Shown: positions 1 to 11,054 of the stretch, in pieces
Numbering within the stretch: the first letter of the stretch is position 1
Layout of the letters: every line of letters begins with the position of its first letter
NCBI GenBank assembly: GCA_014529385.2
Contig: CM043953.1
Span: forward strand, 99,619,342-99,683,341
Reading direction: 5' to 3'
DNA length: 64,000 bases
Origin: Adiantum capillus-veneris
Taxonomy: Eukaryota > Streptophyta > Polypodiopsida > Polypodiales > Pteridaceae
Translations under genes and position numbers: made by a program
The notes under the pieces: generated by a model
What the model saw: only the letters and a program-made list of their open reading frames with translations
The model's database searches: none
What the model was told of the DNA's origin: nothing

Positions 1-950
1 CCTCTACAGCGGTCCCTTCGCGCCCCCGAACCTCCTAGGCATATTAGAGACCGTTTAGGGCCGAAACCCTAACCTGCAAAAATACACAATAGGCTGTGAT
101 TGCCTGTTTCTGGCTCTGTTTCGCATGTTGGTCGCATCCGTAGCAAGTCCTCGAGCTCCCGCACCTGTAGGGCTACTTGCCCTTTGAATCGGACGAGATT
201 TCGCACGTGAAACCTCTCCGAATTCACCTATACCTGTGGGGGATTAGCCACTAGCTAATCCAGTACCTGTGCAAGAGGCTCTTGCCTCAGCAATCGCACA
301 TGAACCCACACAATGTACATTGGTCAAATGAGAAGCCCACTTGAGGGGCATAACATAACTGCTCGTAGGGGAGAGAGAGAGAGCAGTTAGCTCTTGCACT
401 TGTTGCGATCCGCCTCCCTGCTGAAAAATGCGCCGCCTTTCTCTTGTAGGCTCGCCCCGGCTCTCCCAGAGTGGCAGAAATGCTCACAGAGTGACACCTC
501 GCCCAGTTTCCGACTTTGGCCAACTTGGCTAAAAATACCTCAACTGGTGCGTCAGTTGACTTGGCGGCAGAGCAATAAAATGTTCCCCTTGTCATTCCAG
601 AGCTAATGACGCGAACACATTTTCAGGTCCAAAATAACAGTTCCCTAAATTTTAGGAGATGCTTCCATGACACTCACACTGGTCATCTGACCATCAATCA
701 CCACTGGAACCACATCGAAAGATGCAATGTCGGCCAGCTATCAGGTGATTTACACTCGTAGCCCCACCGTGGCTAACCTTAGTCCAATTGCCCAACTTCA
801 GTGCTCACTGGCCGTCCGGCCTAGACTCTCACTGTCCGCCTCACACCATGCAACTCGGGCATTGGCATTTCTAGAGGGGTGCTTTAAAACAAGTCAAATA
901 AATTCCCCCAAAAAGAAATCAACAAGTAAAGTTGCCACAGACTCGTGACA
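1..950 (-). repeat. TE1 3' LTR, cut by the window start
   Basis: This stretch matches 11504-12366 almost base for base apart from small changes. On the minus strand it starts with TGTCACGAG at 950, directly after a polypurine tract. Short ORFs here are chance ORFs inside the LTR. The promoter is expected in this LTR, but no TATA box can be assigned with confidence. Confidence 0.9.
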
Positions 951-1404
951 TACCCCCCTCTTGAAATTGCGAACATCCTCGTTTGCATGAATATCAATCC
1001 ATTGGTGTGTGCAGCACTTCATGGACACCGTGTCACGACTGTCAACCTTTTCGTGTGTACACACCTGGTCGACATGGTACGAAACATACATGCTCGTAGT
1101 TAACACTCTTGTGCAATCAACACTTGTTAACTCATGTATGGTCTACCTGTGAGACTGTTTCATTGACATAGTGGATAGCTTTCACACTGTGCCACTGGTT
1201 TTAATAGAGTCCCTAACTTTTAGTACACTTCGAATGCTTTCAAGCATAATAAACCAGCAGTGTACAAATGCGTCAACATGTACTCATTAGAAGCAATTGT
1301 TGTACTCTTGACAACTGACAAGACATACTTACTTCTATAGCACTAAACAGATTTTTGGACAAAACTTTTATTCCCCAAGGGCAATTGCCAAGCAGGGTAC
1401 ACTT
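951..1404 (-). promoter_or_regulatory. TE1 polypurine tract and 3' untranslated region
   Basis: On the minus strand, CAAGAGGGGGGTA (963-951) directly precedes the LTR start. This is the expected plus-strand primer (polypurine tract). The remaining 440 bases up to the end of the chromodomain frame show no coding signal. Confidence 0.8.
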
Positions 1405-1635
1405 CTATTGCACTAAATCCATAGATACATGAGAAGTGCTAGCTCCTAGATCACCCCCCTCTAGCGCAGGTCTCTTTCCTTTTGACCTTTGCTCTTCTTG
1501 AGTTGGAGAATATGTAGGTGGTAAACCAAAGGCTTTAAGGTATAGCTGCAATACATTTGGTGACTCTAACAGTTCGCTCTCTTCCATCCACTTTGCATCC
1601 AAGGTGGATAGTTCTTGAACTTCACCCAATATCAC
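1405..1635 (-). pseudogene. TE1 chromodomain C-terminal part (frame-shifted)
   Basis: The frame reads ELSTLDAKWMEESELL, the second half of a chromodomain (the LVKFK..P..DA.WM.E..L pattern of chromoviral integrases). The first half, ending KERKVKGKVIR, lies in the integrase frame that stops at 1632, so a frameshift near 1632-1640 splits the domain. A low-complexity tail of about 40 residues follows the domain. In chromoviruses this domain guides integration to marked chromatin. Confidence 0.75.
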
Positions 1636-2948
1636 CTTATAACCTTGCCTTTGACTTTTCTTTCCTTGTGTGCCATGATCTGTTCTAGGACCAAAATTTC
1701 ATCAAGCTCTTCAACTTCTAGCTGCTCTTCAACTGGCATATCCTCTCGCACATCACCAATAAATGGTCTGAGAAGACTCACCTGAAAAGCATTGTAAATC
1801 TTCCAATTCTCAGGCAATTTCAGCCTATACCTGACGTCACTGATCTTCTTTGTTACTTGAAAAGGCCCATAGTAACGCATACTAAGCTTTGTAAAGAGAC
1901 TTTCTTTACCTTTTCGCTTCTTTAAGCATGCCTTTTCAAACCGCAACAGTACCCAATCACCAAGTGAAAACAGCAATTCACGACGGTGGAGATCAACAGC
2001 TTTCTTTTGCTTTGCCTGTGTCCTTTCAAGGACATGCTTTATCTTCTGGTACATTTCATCCATATTCTGTACATATTGATCTGCCTGAAAGATCTTTTCC
2101 TTGGTATGCAAAATGGGAGGAACTTTCAGATTACCTTCGACAATTTCAAAAGGTGCTTTGCCTGTTGAAGTATGCATTGTATTATTGTACGCATATTCAA
2201 CCAACGGCAAATACTGCTCCCACTTCGCCTTGTGCTCTGACACATAACACTTGAGCAGATCCAAGACAGTAGAATTTGCCTCTTCTGACTGCCCATCTGT
2301 CTCTGGATGAAACGAGGATGAGAACTTAAGCGTAGTGCCCATATTCTCAAATATGCCTCTCCAAAATAGACTTGTCATCCGTGGGTCACGGTCACTAACA
2401 ATCGATTGTGGCATACCATGGTACTTACAGATATTGTACATAAAGAGATGTGCCATCTGATCTGGTTTTATCTTCTTCCTAACAGGAATGAAATGAGCTT
2501 GCTTGCTGAATCTGCAAATAATGGTCCAAATTCCATCATTCCCTGTCTGTGTTCGTGGAAGATCAAAGATAAAATCCATAGCTATGCTTTCCCATGGTTT
2601 ATCTGGAATCGGCAATGGCTGTAACAGTCCTGGTGCCTTTTGCCTGTCAAACCTGACCTTTTGGCAAATCACGCATGCTCGCACAAAGGCATCCACATCT
2701 CTCCTCAAGGTAGGCCAATAAAAGAATGTCTCGACCGCTTTCACTGTAGCATCTATACCACGATGCCCTGCATACGGTGGGACGTGACTCTCTACCATGA
2801 CCTTATGTCGCAATGGCCTAGTGACACAGAGTCTGGCATGCATCATCATAAAACCATCTCTGAGGAGGTAGTGCTCATGAAATTGTCCTTCCTGTAACTG
2901 TTTGAAGATCCTTGCAAAATCTTCGTCACTCGCATACTGTTCCTTCAT
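1632..2948 (-). pseudogene. TE1 integrase with start of chromodomain
   Basis: This 438-residue frame holds a full Ty3/gypsy integrase. In order: an HHCC zinc-binding domain (H..H near residues 54-63, then CVICQK near residue 92), and the DDE core with Asp in AMDFIFDLP, Asp in IVSDRDPRM and Glu in DGQSEEANS. A GPY/F-like module (RYYGPFQVTKK) and the beginning of a chromodomain (LVLEQIMAH) follow. It catalyses insertion of the cDNA into the host chromosome. The start overlaps the end of the RNase H frame by 4 bases (ATGA), which reflects a frameshift in the original polyprotein. The three acidic residues are present, so the domain itself looks well preserved even though the element is broken elsewhere. 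Confidence 0.92.
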
Positions 2949-3618
2949 GTCATCAAGCTCATGATGATAGGAATTGACACAGCTGAAATTTGTGGATTTC
3001 TTGATAACGCATCAACCACAACATTCTTCTTATCTTCCACATGCACAATCTGGAAGTGAAACATGGAGAGAATGTTTGCCCATCGCATATGCTTTTCCAA
3101 TAGCTTTGACTGTGTCAAAAAGTATCGCAAGGTTTGATGATCCGTTTGGACAACAAAATCAGCACCTAGCAGATAGTGTTTCCAACTTAAGAGGGCATGA
3201 ATCACAACCAGTAACTCCTTTTCATAGACGTGCATGGTCATCTTTGGCCCTTGCAAAATCCTGCCCTCATAGGCTACTACCCTGCCATCTTGCATCGGCA
3301 CTGCACCAATGCTACTGCCACAAGCATCACACTGGACCACAAATGACTTCCTGAGGTCAGGCAAAACAATGACTGGATCTGAAGTCATCTGTTTCTTTAA
3401 GAGGTTAAAGGCTGAAATCTCTTTTTGGGTCCATCTCAAAGTGACCTCTCTTCTTATGCAAAGCATGTAAAGGTCAAGCAATCTCTGCAAAATTGCGAAT
3501 GAATCTTCTGTAATAAGAACGTAGCCCTAAGAAGCTAAGGACATCGTGCACAGTCCTTAAAGCTGGCCATGTCTTCATTGCTTCCACCTTTGCAGGATCC
3601 ATTCGGACACCATCCTTT
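2945..3618 (-). pseudogene. TE1 RT C-terminal end and RNase H
   Basis: 3490-2945 encodes an RNase H domain with its four acidic positions visible: Asp in VVQCDACG, Glu in VYEKELL, Asp in VQTDHQTLRYF and Asp in VVVDALSRNP. It removes the RNA strand during cDNA synthesis. 3613-3490 continues the RT 'connection' part (DGVRMDPAKVEAM, then LSFLGLRSYYRRFI) in another frame with a stop, so the RT/RNase H border is broken. The upstream RT continues at 7935 beyond the inserted TE2. The ORF start at 3490 is a TTG and is not a real start, since the domain is part of a polyprotein. Confidence 0.88.
3614..3618. repeat. Target site duplication of TE2, left
   Basis: CCTTT precedes the TE2 LTR and is repeated at 7930-7934 after it. 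Removing TE2 and one copy restores a continuous RT sequence of TE1. Confidence 0.92.
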
Positions 3619-4076
3619 TGTCACAAAGTGATGATGTGGCGGACAGCAGAAACCCTAATTTTCGGAAATCGCGGAAGTTTTTTTTTTTTTTTTTTTAATT
3701 TGGAAATGATGAGCAACGCAAATTTTGCTTAAGACTCTCTAAGAGAGAGAGAGAACTGATGCTTTTTATTTTAAAAGCTTTTGGGGCTCTGCTTTTGGGC
3801 ATCCCTTGTATCTTTAAATAAGTGGTGAGGGCTTGACTTCTCAGAGCATCTGGACGCAAAGTCTGAGAGTGAAACCCTAACCGCTCTCTTGTACTTTGAT
3901 GATTGATTAATACAAAAAGAAATACCGAAAGGGGCGCCAGTCTTTGGGGCCAATATCTCTAGGCACGGAACTCCGCCGGGCCAGTGCAAATCTATTGTGA
4001 TCTGTGAATTGTTTTGAAGTGGTTATTTGGTGTTGTCGTGGTTGATTCTTGACTTAGAGTGTCCAAGTCTGTTACA
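3619..4076 (+). repeat. TE2 5' LTR
   Basis: Begins TGTCACAAAG and ends GTCTGTTACA. It is 458 bp against 516 bp for the 3' LTR; much of the difference is a gap near 3658, where the 3' copy has about 40 extra bases. The LTR contains a long T run at 3680-3698. Confidence 0.92.
3916..3952 (+). promoter_or_regulatory. Conserved LTR box (TE2 5' LTR)
   Basis: AAAGAAATACCGAAAGGGGC followed by GCC and TTTGGGGCC. The same box occurs at 7769-7805, 11231-11267 (minus), 14968-15006 and, in part, 23342-23364 (minus), in LTRs that otherwise differ. Its role is unknown. Confidence 0.6.
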
Positions 4077-4077
4077 G

Positions 4078-4089
4078 TGGTATCAGAGC
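4078..4089 (+). promoter_or_regulatory. TE2 primer binding site (initiator tRNA-Met)
   Basis: TGGTATCAGAGC is complementary to the 3' end of plant initiator tRNA-Met and starts two bases after the 5' LTR. Confidence 0.92.
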
Positions 4090-4150
4090 ACGGCCGATTT
4101 CTCTTCTACAGGAAATCCGATCCCCGAATTTTTTTTTTCCCGCGGCACCT

Positions 4151-5580
4151 ATGGCTTCAGGCAATGATCAGTCGACTCCCTCTGCATTCGGAGTTGCGGG
4201 CTGGGATCACAACGAAGATTCAGACAGAGAGTATGGCCCGCCTCGGCCTACTCAGGCGGAGCAAAGAGAGATGGAGCGTCGTCAATTGATTGGCGATGCA
4301 ACAAAGATGATGCTCAATTTTGCCAAGGACCCAAAGATGGCAAAATATATGAACCAGACCTCTTTGGAAGAGGTACAGATGGAGTGGCAGAGAACCACAA
4401 CACCACTCCCGAAACCCGCTCTCAAGAAACCTTCTGCCTCCAAGAAATATACGGAGAAGGAACTGGAGAACGTGGTTGATGCACGGATTGCTCAGCTTTT
4501 CGACGTGCAAAAGAAAGGCAAAAAGCACGGCAAAAAGCAGAAGAAAGGCACTGACTTCCCGGGATATTTGGGTTGTCGGTCGACATTTGACAAGGCAAAG
4601 AAATTGAAGAAGCGCGTCAAGTTTGAAGACCTACCCAGTTCTTCTTCTTCTTCTTCTGACAGTTCTTCTAGCTCTTCAGACTCGAGCGAAGAAGACAGGA
4701 AAAGCAAAAAGCGAAGCAAGAAACAACACTTCGGAAAGGGCAAGAAAAAGGCAAGGAAGTCTAAGTCTCGCACAGAGACTGACAGTTCTACTGAGGACTC
4801 GTCTACAAACAGCTCAGATTTCGATGACGGAAACTTTTATGCGAACAAGAAGAAATTTTTTTTACAAAGCTAACCAGTATGACTTTCTCGAAGATAAAAG
4901 CAAGAAAGTCCGAGAGTTTAAGGAAGGTGGCCACTCGATCAAGTTTGATACTTTTTCAGGATACTCAAATGCTTCGAAGGCTTTGTCTTTTATACAGCAG
5001 TTTGACATCGCTTTCGCGGGAGGACGCTATTCAGAGCACTCCAAGATTCGGAGAGCTGCCTCTTACTTTAAGGGGAATGCTCGTACTTGGTGGTCCACGC
5101 TTCTTTTAAACAAGACTGCGCCAGTTAAATGGCTGAAATTTAAGAAGCTTTTTATTTCTTCTTGGTTGACGCAAGAATATGAACGAGATGTACGAGCTAC
5201 TTGGAACCATCTTCGGATGACCAAGAAAGATACAATCAATGCTTATTGTGAAAGATTCTGGAGCTCTTTTCTACCCGCCTCTTCATTCAAGAACTCGTTC
5301 AGAGAACAGATTGAGCGGTTTACCTCGGGTCTACCTACAGAGATCCGAGATCACTGCTTGGAACAGAAGTCAACTTCTACTCAAGAGTTGATGAGTCATG
5401 CGAAGCAGGGCTTTGCCATTCACTCTGGCAGTCTGACCTACCCCACAAATGAGGCCATGACACAACGAGCCGAACAGACTTCTGGGAATGAAAGTAGAAA
5501 GAAAAAGAGCAACCCAGAGAAAAATGATGCACGACCCAAGCTTACTCCTGAGGAGAGAGCTCGCTTCATCCGAGAGGGGG
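4151..5580 (+). pseudogene. TE2 gag (frame-shifted, C-terminus deleted)
   Basis: Starts at ATG 4151 (MASGNDQSTPSAFGVAGWD). The first 235 residues are hydrophilic, with a Lys-rich stretch (KKGKKHGKKQKKG), a run of serines (about 4637-4690) and acidic and basic patches. Near 4850 an A/T-rich run shifts the frame. The second frame continues with the retrotransposon gag domain: IKFDTFSGYSNASKALSFIQ, ARTWWSTLL and FKKLFISSWL are the usual conserved blocks. After RARFIREG, where a CCHC zinc knuckle would be expected, the sequence changes to integrase, so nucleic-acid binding and protease parts are missing. Gag would form the virus-like particle. Confidence 0.85.
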
Positions 5581-6828
5581 TGATACTCCCTTCGGGAAGG
5601 CTACTTGATGAAAAAGACCATGTTGTGCGTTACACAGCCGTTGAGGGATAAGGTTATGACTGAATGCCACTGTCCACCTTTTACGGGTCACCGTGGCATT
5701 GCTACCACCATGAAGGGGGTAGAGAGATACTTCTTTGAGCCGAGACTCAAAAAGGATGTGGAAGAGTTTGTGCGCAGTTGCTTGGTATGCCAGAAGGTCA
5801 AGTTTGACAGGCATAAGGCACAGAGATTGTTACAACCTTTTACCATACCCACCCACCCCTGGGAAAGTATTGCAATGGATTTCATTTTTTATCTCCCAAG
5901 AACACAGAATGATCACGATGATTTTCCGATTACATGGCACGTCTGAGACGATTGTCTCCGACAGAGACCCCAGATTTATGACTTTGTTTTGGAAGGCAAT
6001 TTGGGAGAACATTGACACGCGGTTGTAGTTCTCGTCAGCGTTCCACTTGCAAACTGACGGGCAATCTGAGATTGCCAATTCAGTGATTTTAGATTTATTG
6101 AAGTCTTGTATCTCGGATCAGAAGACTCAATGGGAAAAGAACCTATCTTTGGTGGAATTTTCCTACAGTAACACGATACACTCTTCGACGGGGAAGACGC
6201 CATGTGAGATTGTTGAAAGTGTTGCGAAGGTTCCATCCTTCCTGAGCACGAAAGATTAGATATTGGAAGCGGATGAATATTCGCGAGATTTGGATATGGC
6301 TTTTGCCAAGGTTCGCGAGACTTTGCAAGAGTCTCAAGAACGACAGAAAAAGGCAGCGGATCGCCATCGTCGCAACTTGAAATTGAAGGAGGATGATTGG
6401 GTGCTCTTACTTTTGAGAAGGCACGCCTACGAAAGAAAAAGGGAAAGGAGAGGCTTTTTCCAAAGCTTAGTATGTGATACTACGGACCTTTCCAGATTAC
6501 TGAAAAGATAAATGATGTCTCCTTCCGATTGAAACTGCCAGATACTTGGAGGATTCACAATGCATTGCATGTGAATCTCTTGAAACCTGTTAAGGGTGAT
6601 GTGCCTGATGATGGGGAGCCTGATGAGCAACCCGAAGTGGAAGAAAACGAGGAGATCCTTGTTCCTGAACAGATTTTGGCACATAACGATACGAAGAAAG
6701 GTAAAGTCCGAAAGCGGTTCTTGGTTAAGTTCAAGAACTTTCCTGCATTTGATGCGAAGTGGATGGAGGAGGAGGACCTAGCAGATACTCCTCGGATTGT
6801 GAAACTTTACCTCGATGTTTTGGTTTAG
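5577..6828 (+). pseudogene. TE2 integrase and chromodomain remnant
   Basis: Pieces of integrase lie in at least three frames. 5605-5946 has the zinc-binding end (VRSCLVCQKVKFD) and the first catalytic Asp (IAMDFIFYLP). After a deletion the second Asp (ETIVSDRDPRF) follows in another frame near 5940, and the Glu (QTDGQSEIANS) lies at 6047-6259. 6263-6511 covers the linker, and 6529-6828 carries the end of the integrase plus a chromodomain (EEILVPEQILAH, LVKFKNFPAFDAKWMEEED). Stops occur at 6029 and 6257-6259. The piece is too damaged to work, but the chromodomain assigns TE2 to the chromoviruses. Confidence 0.88.
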
Positions 6829-7413
6829 CATAGTCTACTCCAAACGGAACCCAGAATTCAGCTTGGCCAGAGATCTGGTGCAGTGGGATGCACGAGTGGG
6901 AAGTCACTCCGCTCCTTTGTCAACAGATGCCTCGATTTTGATACTAAAGTCACTGATGTCTCTTTGAGCTTCAGGGATACTGAGAGCTGACAGTATTCTG
7001 CTGGATGACTTTATGAAATGGAATTCCTGATAACGATACTGATTTATTCTTGACTTCTTTTGAGTGCAGGAACTGATAGACGAAATGACTGCAGCATTTT
7101 GGTCTGATTGATCTCGAATAGACGTGGTTGCAATAGGGGTTAGTCAATCGGACATCGATGAGGTCTCGATTGGACCTAGATGTGATTGCTAGCTACATTG
7201 CCGATAAATCATGGTCTAAGATCCGAATGAATGTTGAATGTCATGTGATATCCTGTGATGTCGTGTGATGTGACTGTCGATTTTGTACATGTGCTAGATG
7301 TGTGTTCCTAGTACGTAGGTACTAACAGTCGGTGTCTGCTAAGACGGTTTATGGCTTTTGTCGGTTTTGCAGGCGTAATCGCGGTCGATTACAATGCTTT
7401 CAAGAGGGGGGTA
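6829..7413 (+). promoter_or_regulatory. TE2 3' untranslated region and polypurine tract
   Basis: No coding signal in about 580 bases. TTCAAGAGGGGGGTA at 7399-7413 is the polypurine tract directly before the 3' LTR; it closely resembles that of TE1. Confidence 0.78.
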
Positions 7414-7929
7414 TGTCACAAAGTGATGACGTGGCGGACAACAGAAACCCTAAAATTCCTGCAACCCGTAATTTCTGCCAGAAACCCTTCCGGAAATCGC
7501 GGAAGCTTTTATAAATAAATAAATTTAAAAAAATTGGAAATGATGAGCGACGCGAATTTTGCTTCTTTTTATTAAAAAAAGAGAAAAGACTCTTTAAGAG
7601 AGAGAGAACTGATGCTTTTTATTTTAAAAGCTTTTGGGGCTCTGCTTTTGGGCATCCCTTGTATCTTTGAATAAGTGGTGAGGGCTTGACTTCTCAGAGC
7701 ATCTGGACGCAGAGTCTGAGAGTGAAACCCTAACCGCTCTCTTGTACTTTGATGATTGATTAATACAAAAAGAAATACCGAAAGGGGCGCCAGTCTTTGG
7801 GGCCAATATCTCTAGGCACGGAACTCCACCGGGCCAGTGCAAATCTATTGTGATCTGTGAATTGTTTTGAAGTGGTTATTTGGTGCTGTCGTGGTTGATT
7901 CTTGACTTGGAGTGTCCAAGTCTGTTACA
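7414..7929 (+). repeat. TE2 3' LTR
   Basis: Same sequence as 3619-4076 with about 40 extra bases near 7455-7495 and few other changes; starts TGTCACAAAG, ends CTGTTACA. Contains the conserved LTR box at 7769-7805. Confidence 0.92.
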
Positions 7930-7934
7930 CCTTT
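7930..7934. repeat. Target site duplication of TE2, right
   Basis: CCTTT, identical to 3614-3618. Confidence 0.92.
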
Positions 7935-8819
7935 GACACAATGTATCCAAGGAAGTGGATCTCTTCCAAGAAGAACTCGCTTTTCTTGCCATTGATGAGC
8001 AATCTATTCCTGCGCAACTCTTCGAACACAATGGTCAAGTGATGCATATGCTCCTCGTCATTCTTCGAGTAGACTATATTTGTCATCAAGGAATGTGCCA
8101 ACAAAGTTCTGATATGGACGGAAGATCCTATCCATCATCCTATTGAACGTAGCAGGGGCATTCGTAAGACCAAATGGCATCACTAAGAACTCATAGAGAC
8201 CAAATGTCGTTCTAAACGCAGTCTTGTGCACATCCTCAGGCCTGATTTTAAAGTACCCACTCTTAAGGTCGATCCTGCTGAAAATCGCCGCACCCTCTAG
8301 GCAGTCAAGAATATCATCAATCCTTGGAATAGTAAACCTATTCTTGATGGTATTCTTATTCAACGCACGGTAGTCAATACACATGCGCCACGAGCCATCC
8401 TTTTTCTGTACTAAGAGCATTGGAGAGCGATAGGGTGACAAGCTAAGCTGAATCAGCCCTTTCTCTAAGAGCTCGTCCACTTCTAAGAGCTCCTCCACTT
8501 GGCTCATAATCTCTTTCCACTGCGCCTCACTAACCCAATACGGTGGCCTATTTGGTGGGCTACAACCTGGCACCAAATCAATCGCATGATCCTCGGGCCT
8601 CTCCGGTGGTAGTTGAGACGGTAATGAATCAAAAAAACAGCCATTAAACTTTTGCAAAAATGCTAACCTATCTTTATCTAACACAAATAAATTTGATTGG
8701 CAACTATCTGAAACATCACGTGCAAAAACCAAGTACGCAGAAAGATGATTCTTTATTACAGAAGTGATAGCAGAAGCAGATACAATAGGGATTGACTCTC
8801 CTTTTAGCTTTACATCCAA
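7935..8819 (-). pseudogene. TE1 reverse transcriptase N-terminal and palm part
   Basis: The main frame (8819-8058) carries RT motifs in order: [17 protein letters not shown] before the fingers, [26 protein letters not shown] (motif A Asp), [34 protein letters not shown] and FLDD (motif C; usually F[VI]DDI). The frame is lost directly after FLDD. The remaining RT (HHLTIVFEEL, KKSEFFLEEIHFLGYIV) follows in another frame down to 7935, where TE2 interrupts it. This enzyme copies the element RNA into DNA. The PR and RT frames agree with each other except for a stop at 8844. Confidence 0.9.
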
Positions 8820-8843
8820 GATGTGAGTTTTGCCCCTATGCTG

Positions 8844-9341
8844 TCAAGTGATCTTTTTGTTGCAGGCATCCAAGACTCCATGCACTCGGAACATCCACGG
8901 GATCCCCAACAAGACATCACATCCTTCCAGTGGCATGATGTAGAACTCTTCTGTGTCCACATACGACTGAATATGCAGACGCAGTTTTCCATTGATGGGA
9001 GTGATGCATTCTGAGTGGCCAGGACATGCCAATCCTGCCTCTGCGGTGTACCCCATCTCTTCAGCTCTAATACCCAGCTTCATAGCTAATTCTGGCGTGA
9101 TAAAGTTCGCTTTGGCACCTGGATCAAAGAAGATGAGTACCATCTGGTCTCTAACTTTACCCCACGCTCTGCATAACTCACTGGCATCTGTACTAGGCCT
9201 GTCGCCCAACATGTCTGGCACTAAACCTGCCGAGGGCATAGGCTTCTTTCCTTTCCTATCCTCTTTGTCATCTAAGTCAGCTAGCCTTTTCTTTGTGGAC
9301 AGTTGGTTGCAAAATGACCAGTTTGCTCGCATATAAAGCAC
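8844..9341 (-). pseudogene. TE1 aspartic protease
   Basis: Retropepsin-like segment: VLIFFDPGAKANFI replaces the usual LxDxGA with Asp-Pro-Gly-Ala, and FYIMPLEGCDVLLGIPWM is the conserved second block ending in the ILG-x-PW motif typical of gypsy proteases. It would cleave the Gag-Pol polyprotein. The residue after the catalytic Asp is normally Ser or Thr; Pro here probably reflects decay. A stop at 8844-8846 separates it from RT in the same frame. The N-terminal part of this frame overlaps the gag zinc knuckle in another frame. Confidence 0.82.
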
Positions 9342-10957
9342 TTGTTTTTAGCCATCAAGACCTTCTTTTCCTCGGGCGTCTTACGCATAAGAGGCTTCCT
9401 TTTCTGCTTCTTTGCCTGCGCTCTAGAAGTCTCGCATGAACCTTTGCCTTTATTGAACCTCGCTGGCCCCTTGGACGCTGCAAGAGCCGCTTTCGTTAAG
9501 GGCTGCTTTGCTGAATTTTTCTCTTGCTGCCCTCCTTTCTCGTTGCTCGGAAACCCGCTGTCTTCTCCTTTCAACAAGAACTTCCATAAGCTGAGTCACG
9601 GTAGCCACTCTGTTCTTCGTACAGTAATCGCGAAGCCCTTTAGGCAGCTCACAACAATACTTCTCTATTTGCTCTGTCAATGGCACAAATCTGTAGGAGG
9701 TTACCGAGAGTAACGCTTTACAAGACCTATTGTACTCCAACAAGCTCTTGCATGTAGCTGAAGTAAGCTGGTGCCGATCTGTCATGACGTCGCCTTCAAA
9801 TTCATCTGACAGCCAAGCAGATGCAAACATTTGCTTGAAGTAAACCCAAGTGGCGGGTGCCTGTCCTTGCATTAACAATGTCGTCCACCATGTAAGCCCA
9901 TTTTCCTTTAGGAAAGTGGCATCTTTTCTTACTTTAGAGGCCTCCGTAAAATTCCCTCCTGCATAAGTTGTATCAAATTGTTGGAGGAAAGTAAGAGCCT
10001 TTGCTTTATCCTCGAAGCCACTAAAGGTGTTGAACTTCATAGCTGCACCTCCTTTGTATGGTTTTGGCTTCTCTATTGGCCCCAAATTGTCATAGGGAAG
10101 TGTCTGCAGCATGGGCACTGTAGTAGGGACCATCTGTGCCCCTTGGTCATTGAGATTCTGCATCAAAGGTGCCATATCTGGCTGCTGTCTAGAAAAACCA
10201 GCCATGCCAAAATTGACCTGTGGCACCCCAAATTGGCCCTGATTACTCTGAAAGCCTTGCTGCATGCCAATGTTACCATACATGGGGTTTGGCGTCATGC
10301 CATGCATACCCCCAAACATTGTTCCAGGCATGTACTGCTGGTTTCCAAGCGCATAACCAGCCATACTTTGGAACACGGATCCACCCCCGAAATACCCAGG
10401 ATGTACCGTGGGTGGTGGAAAAAACCTGATGCATTGCTTGGAGACTGGTTCCCTGTCCATTAAATGCAACATTTTGACCCTGAAAGGTGGCGGGGAACTG
10501 GCAAAACCTGTGGAGTAGGGATCGGAGATCCTCGCCACCTGTTCATGGACAGGAGGGACCTGTCTAGGAGCCTGACGTGACTCCGCAACATGTGAATGCT
10601 CCCTATCCTGCTCAGTCGCATGGGGGATCTGGGCTTGAGCCTCAATGGGCTCCGTACGCTGAGGGTATTCCCTTGCCTGCTGTGACTTTAATGGTGCTTG
10701 CAGATAATCCATAAACCTGGGATTCTGCACCAACTGAGTGAAGACATTCATAGCAGCACTAATTGTGTCCTGAACGCATCCTCTTCAAAGTGCCCAGTCA
10801 TGAACCCTTGAACCTGTTCTCGCTGTGCATTCACACGAACAATAGGCGTAGACAGTGGCGGTCGTGAACTCTCGCCAACTTCATGCTGTAAAGGAATAGC
10901 CTGTCTACCCTGGGAAGAGGAACCCTCTTCTCTAGCATCGTCTGTCCTGTCAACCAT
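9281..10957 (-). pseudogene. TE1 gag with CCHC zinc knuckle (three frames)
   Basis: Starts at ATG 10957 (MVDRTDDAREEGSSSQGRQ), shifts frame near 10751, and continues to 9450 with a Met/Gly/Gln-rich segment (GMHGMTPNPMYGNIGMQQ). The gag domain follows: MKFNTFSGFEDKAKALTFLQ, LTWWTTLLMQGQAPATW, FKQMFASAWLSDEFEGD. A further shift near 9570 leads to a Lys-rich end with the zinc knuckle CFICEQTGHFATNC (CX2CX4HX4C, 9281-9577). Gag packages the RNA and forms particles. Two frameshifts make it non-functional, although the individual blocks are well conserved. Confidence 0.88.
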
Positions 10958-11034
10958 AGTGTAATTCCAAGTTCATGCGCTTTGTGTCTTCGCCGCAAAC
11001 CAACCAAGGCTCACTTCTTGAGGAAAAAGTGATC

Positions 11035-11054
11035 TTGTCCCGGCGATGGAACCA
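11035..11054 (-). promoter_or_regulatory. TE1 candidate primer binding site
   Basis: On the minus strand TGGTTCCATCGCCGGGACAA directly follows the LTR end CA. The position and leading TGG fit a primer binding site. I cannot name the tRNA; it differs from the tRNA-Met site of TE2, TE5, TE8, TE10 and TE11. Confidence 0.5.

Larger units (their letters stand above)
3619..7929 (+). mobile_element. TE2: nested Ty3/gypsy element lacking protease, RT and RNase H
   Basis: A plus-strand LTR element with LTRs 3619-4076 and 7414-7929, a tRNA-Met type primer site and a polypurine tract. It is flanked by the 5-bp duplication CCTTT. Internally gag runs directly into the zinc-binding part of integrase, so an internal deletion removed protease, RT and RNase H. 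The integrase also has a smaller deletion near 5920. It could have moved only with enzymes from another element. It inserted into the RT of TE1 and is therefore younger than TE1. Confidence 0.92.

Noticed and set aside
1632-8819. Integrated plant pararetrovirus (caulimovirid) instead of a gypsy element
   Set aside because: Integrase, chromodomain, LTRs, polypurine tract and gag of gypsy type are present; no movement protein is seen.
9978-10463. Plus-strand frame of 161 codons opposite TE1 gag
   Set aside because: Antisense shadow of a well-supported gag frame; composition rich in Cys, Trp and His without any motif.
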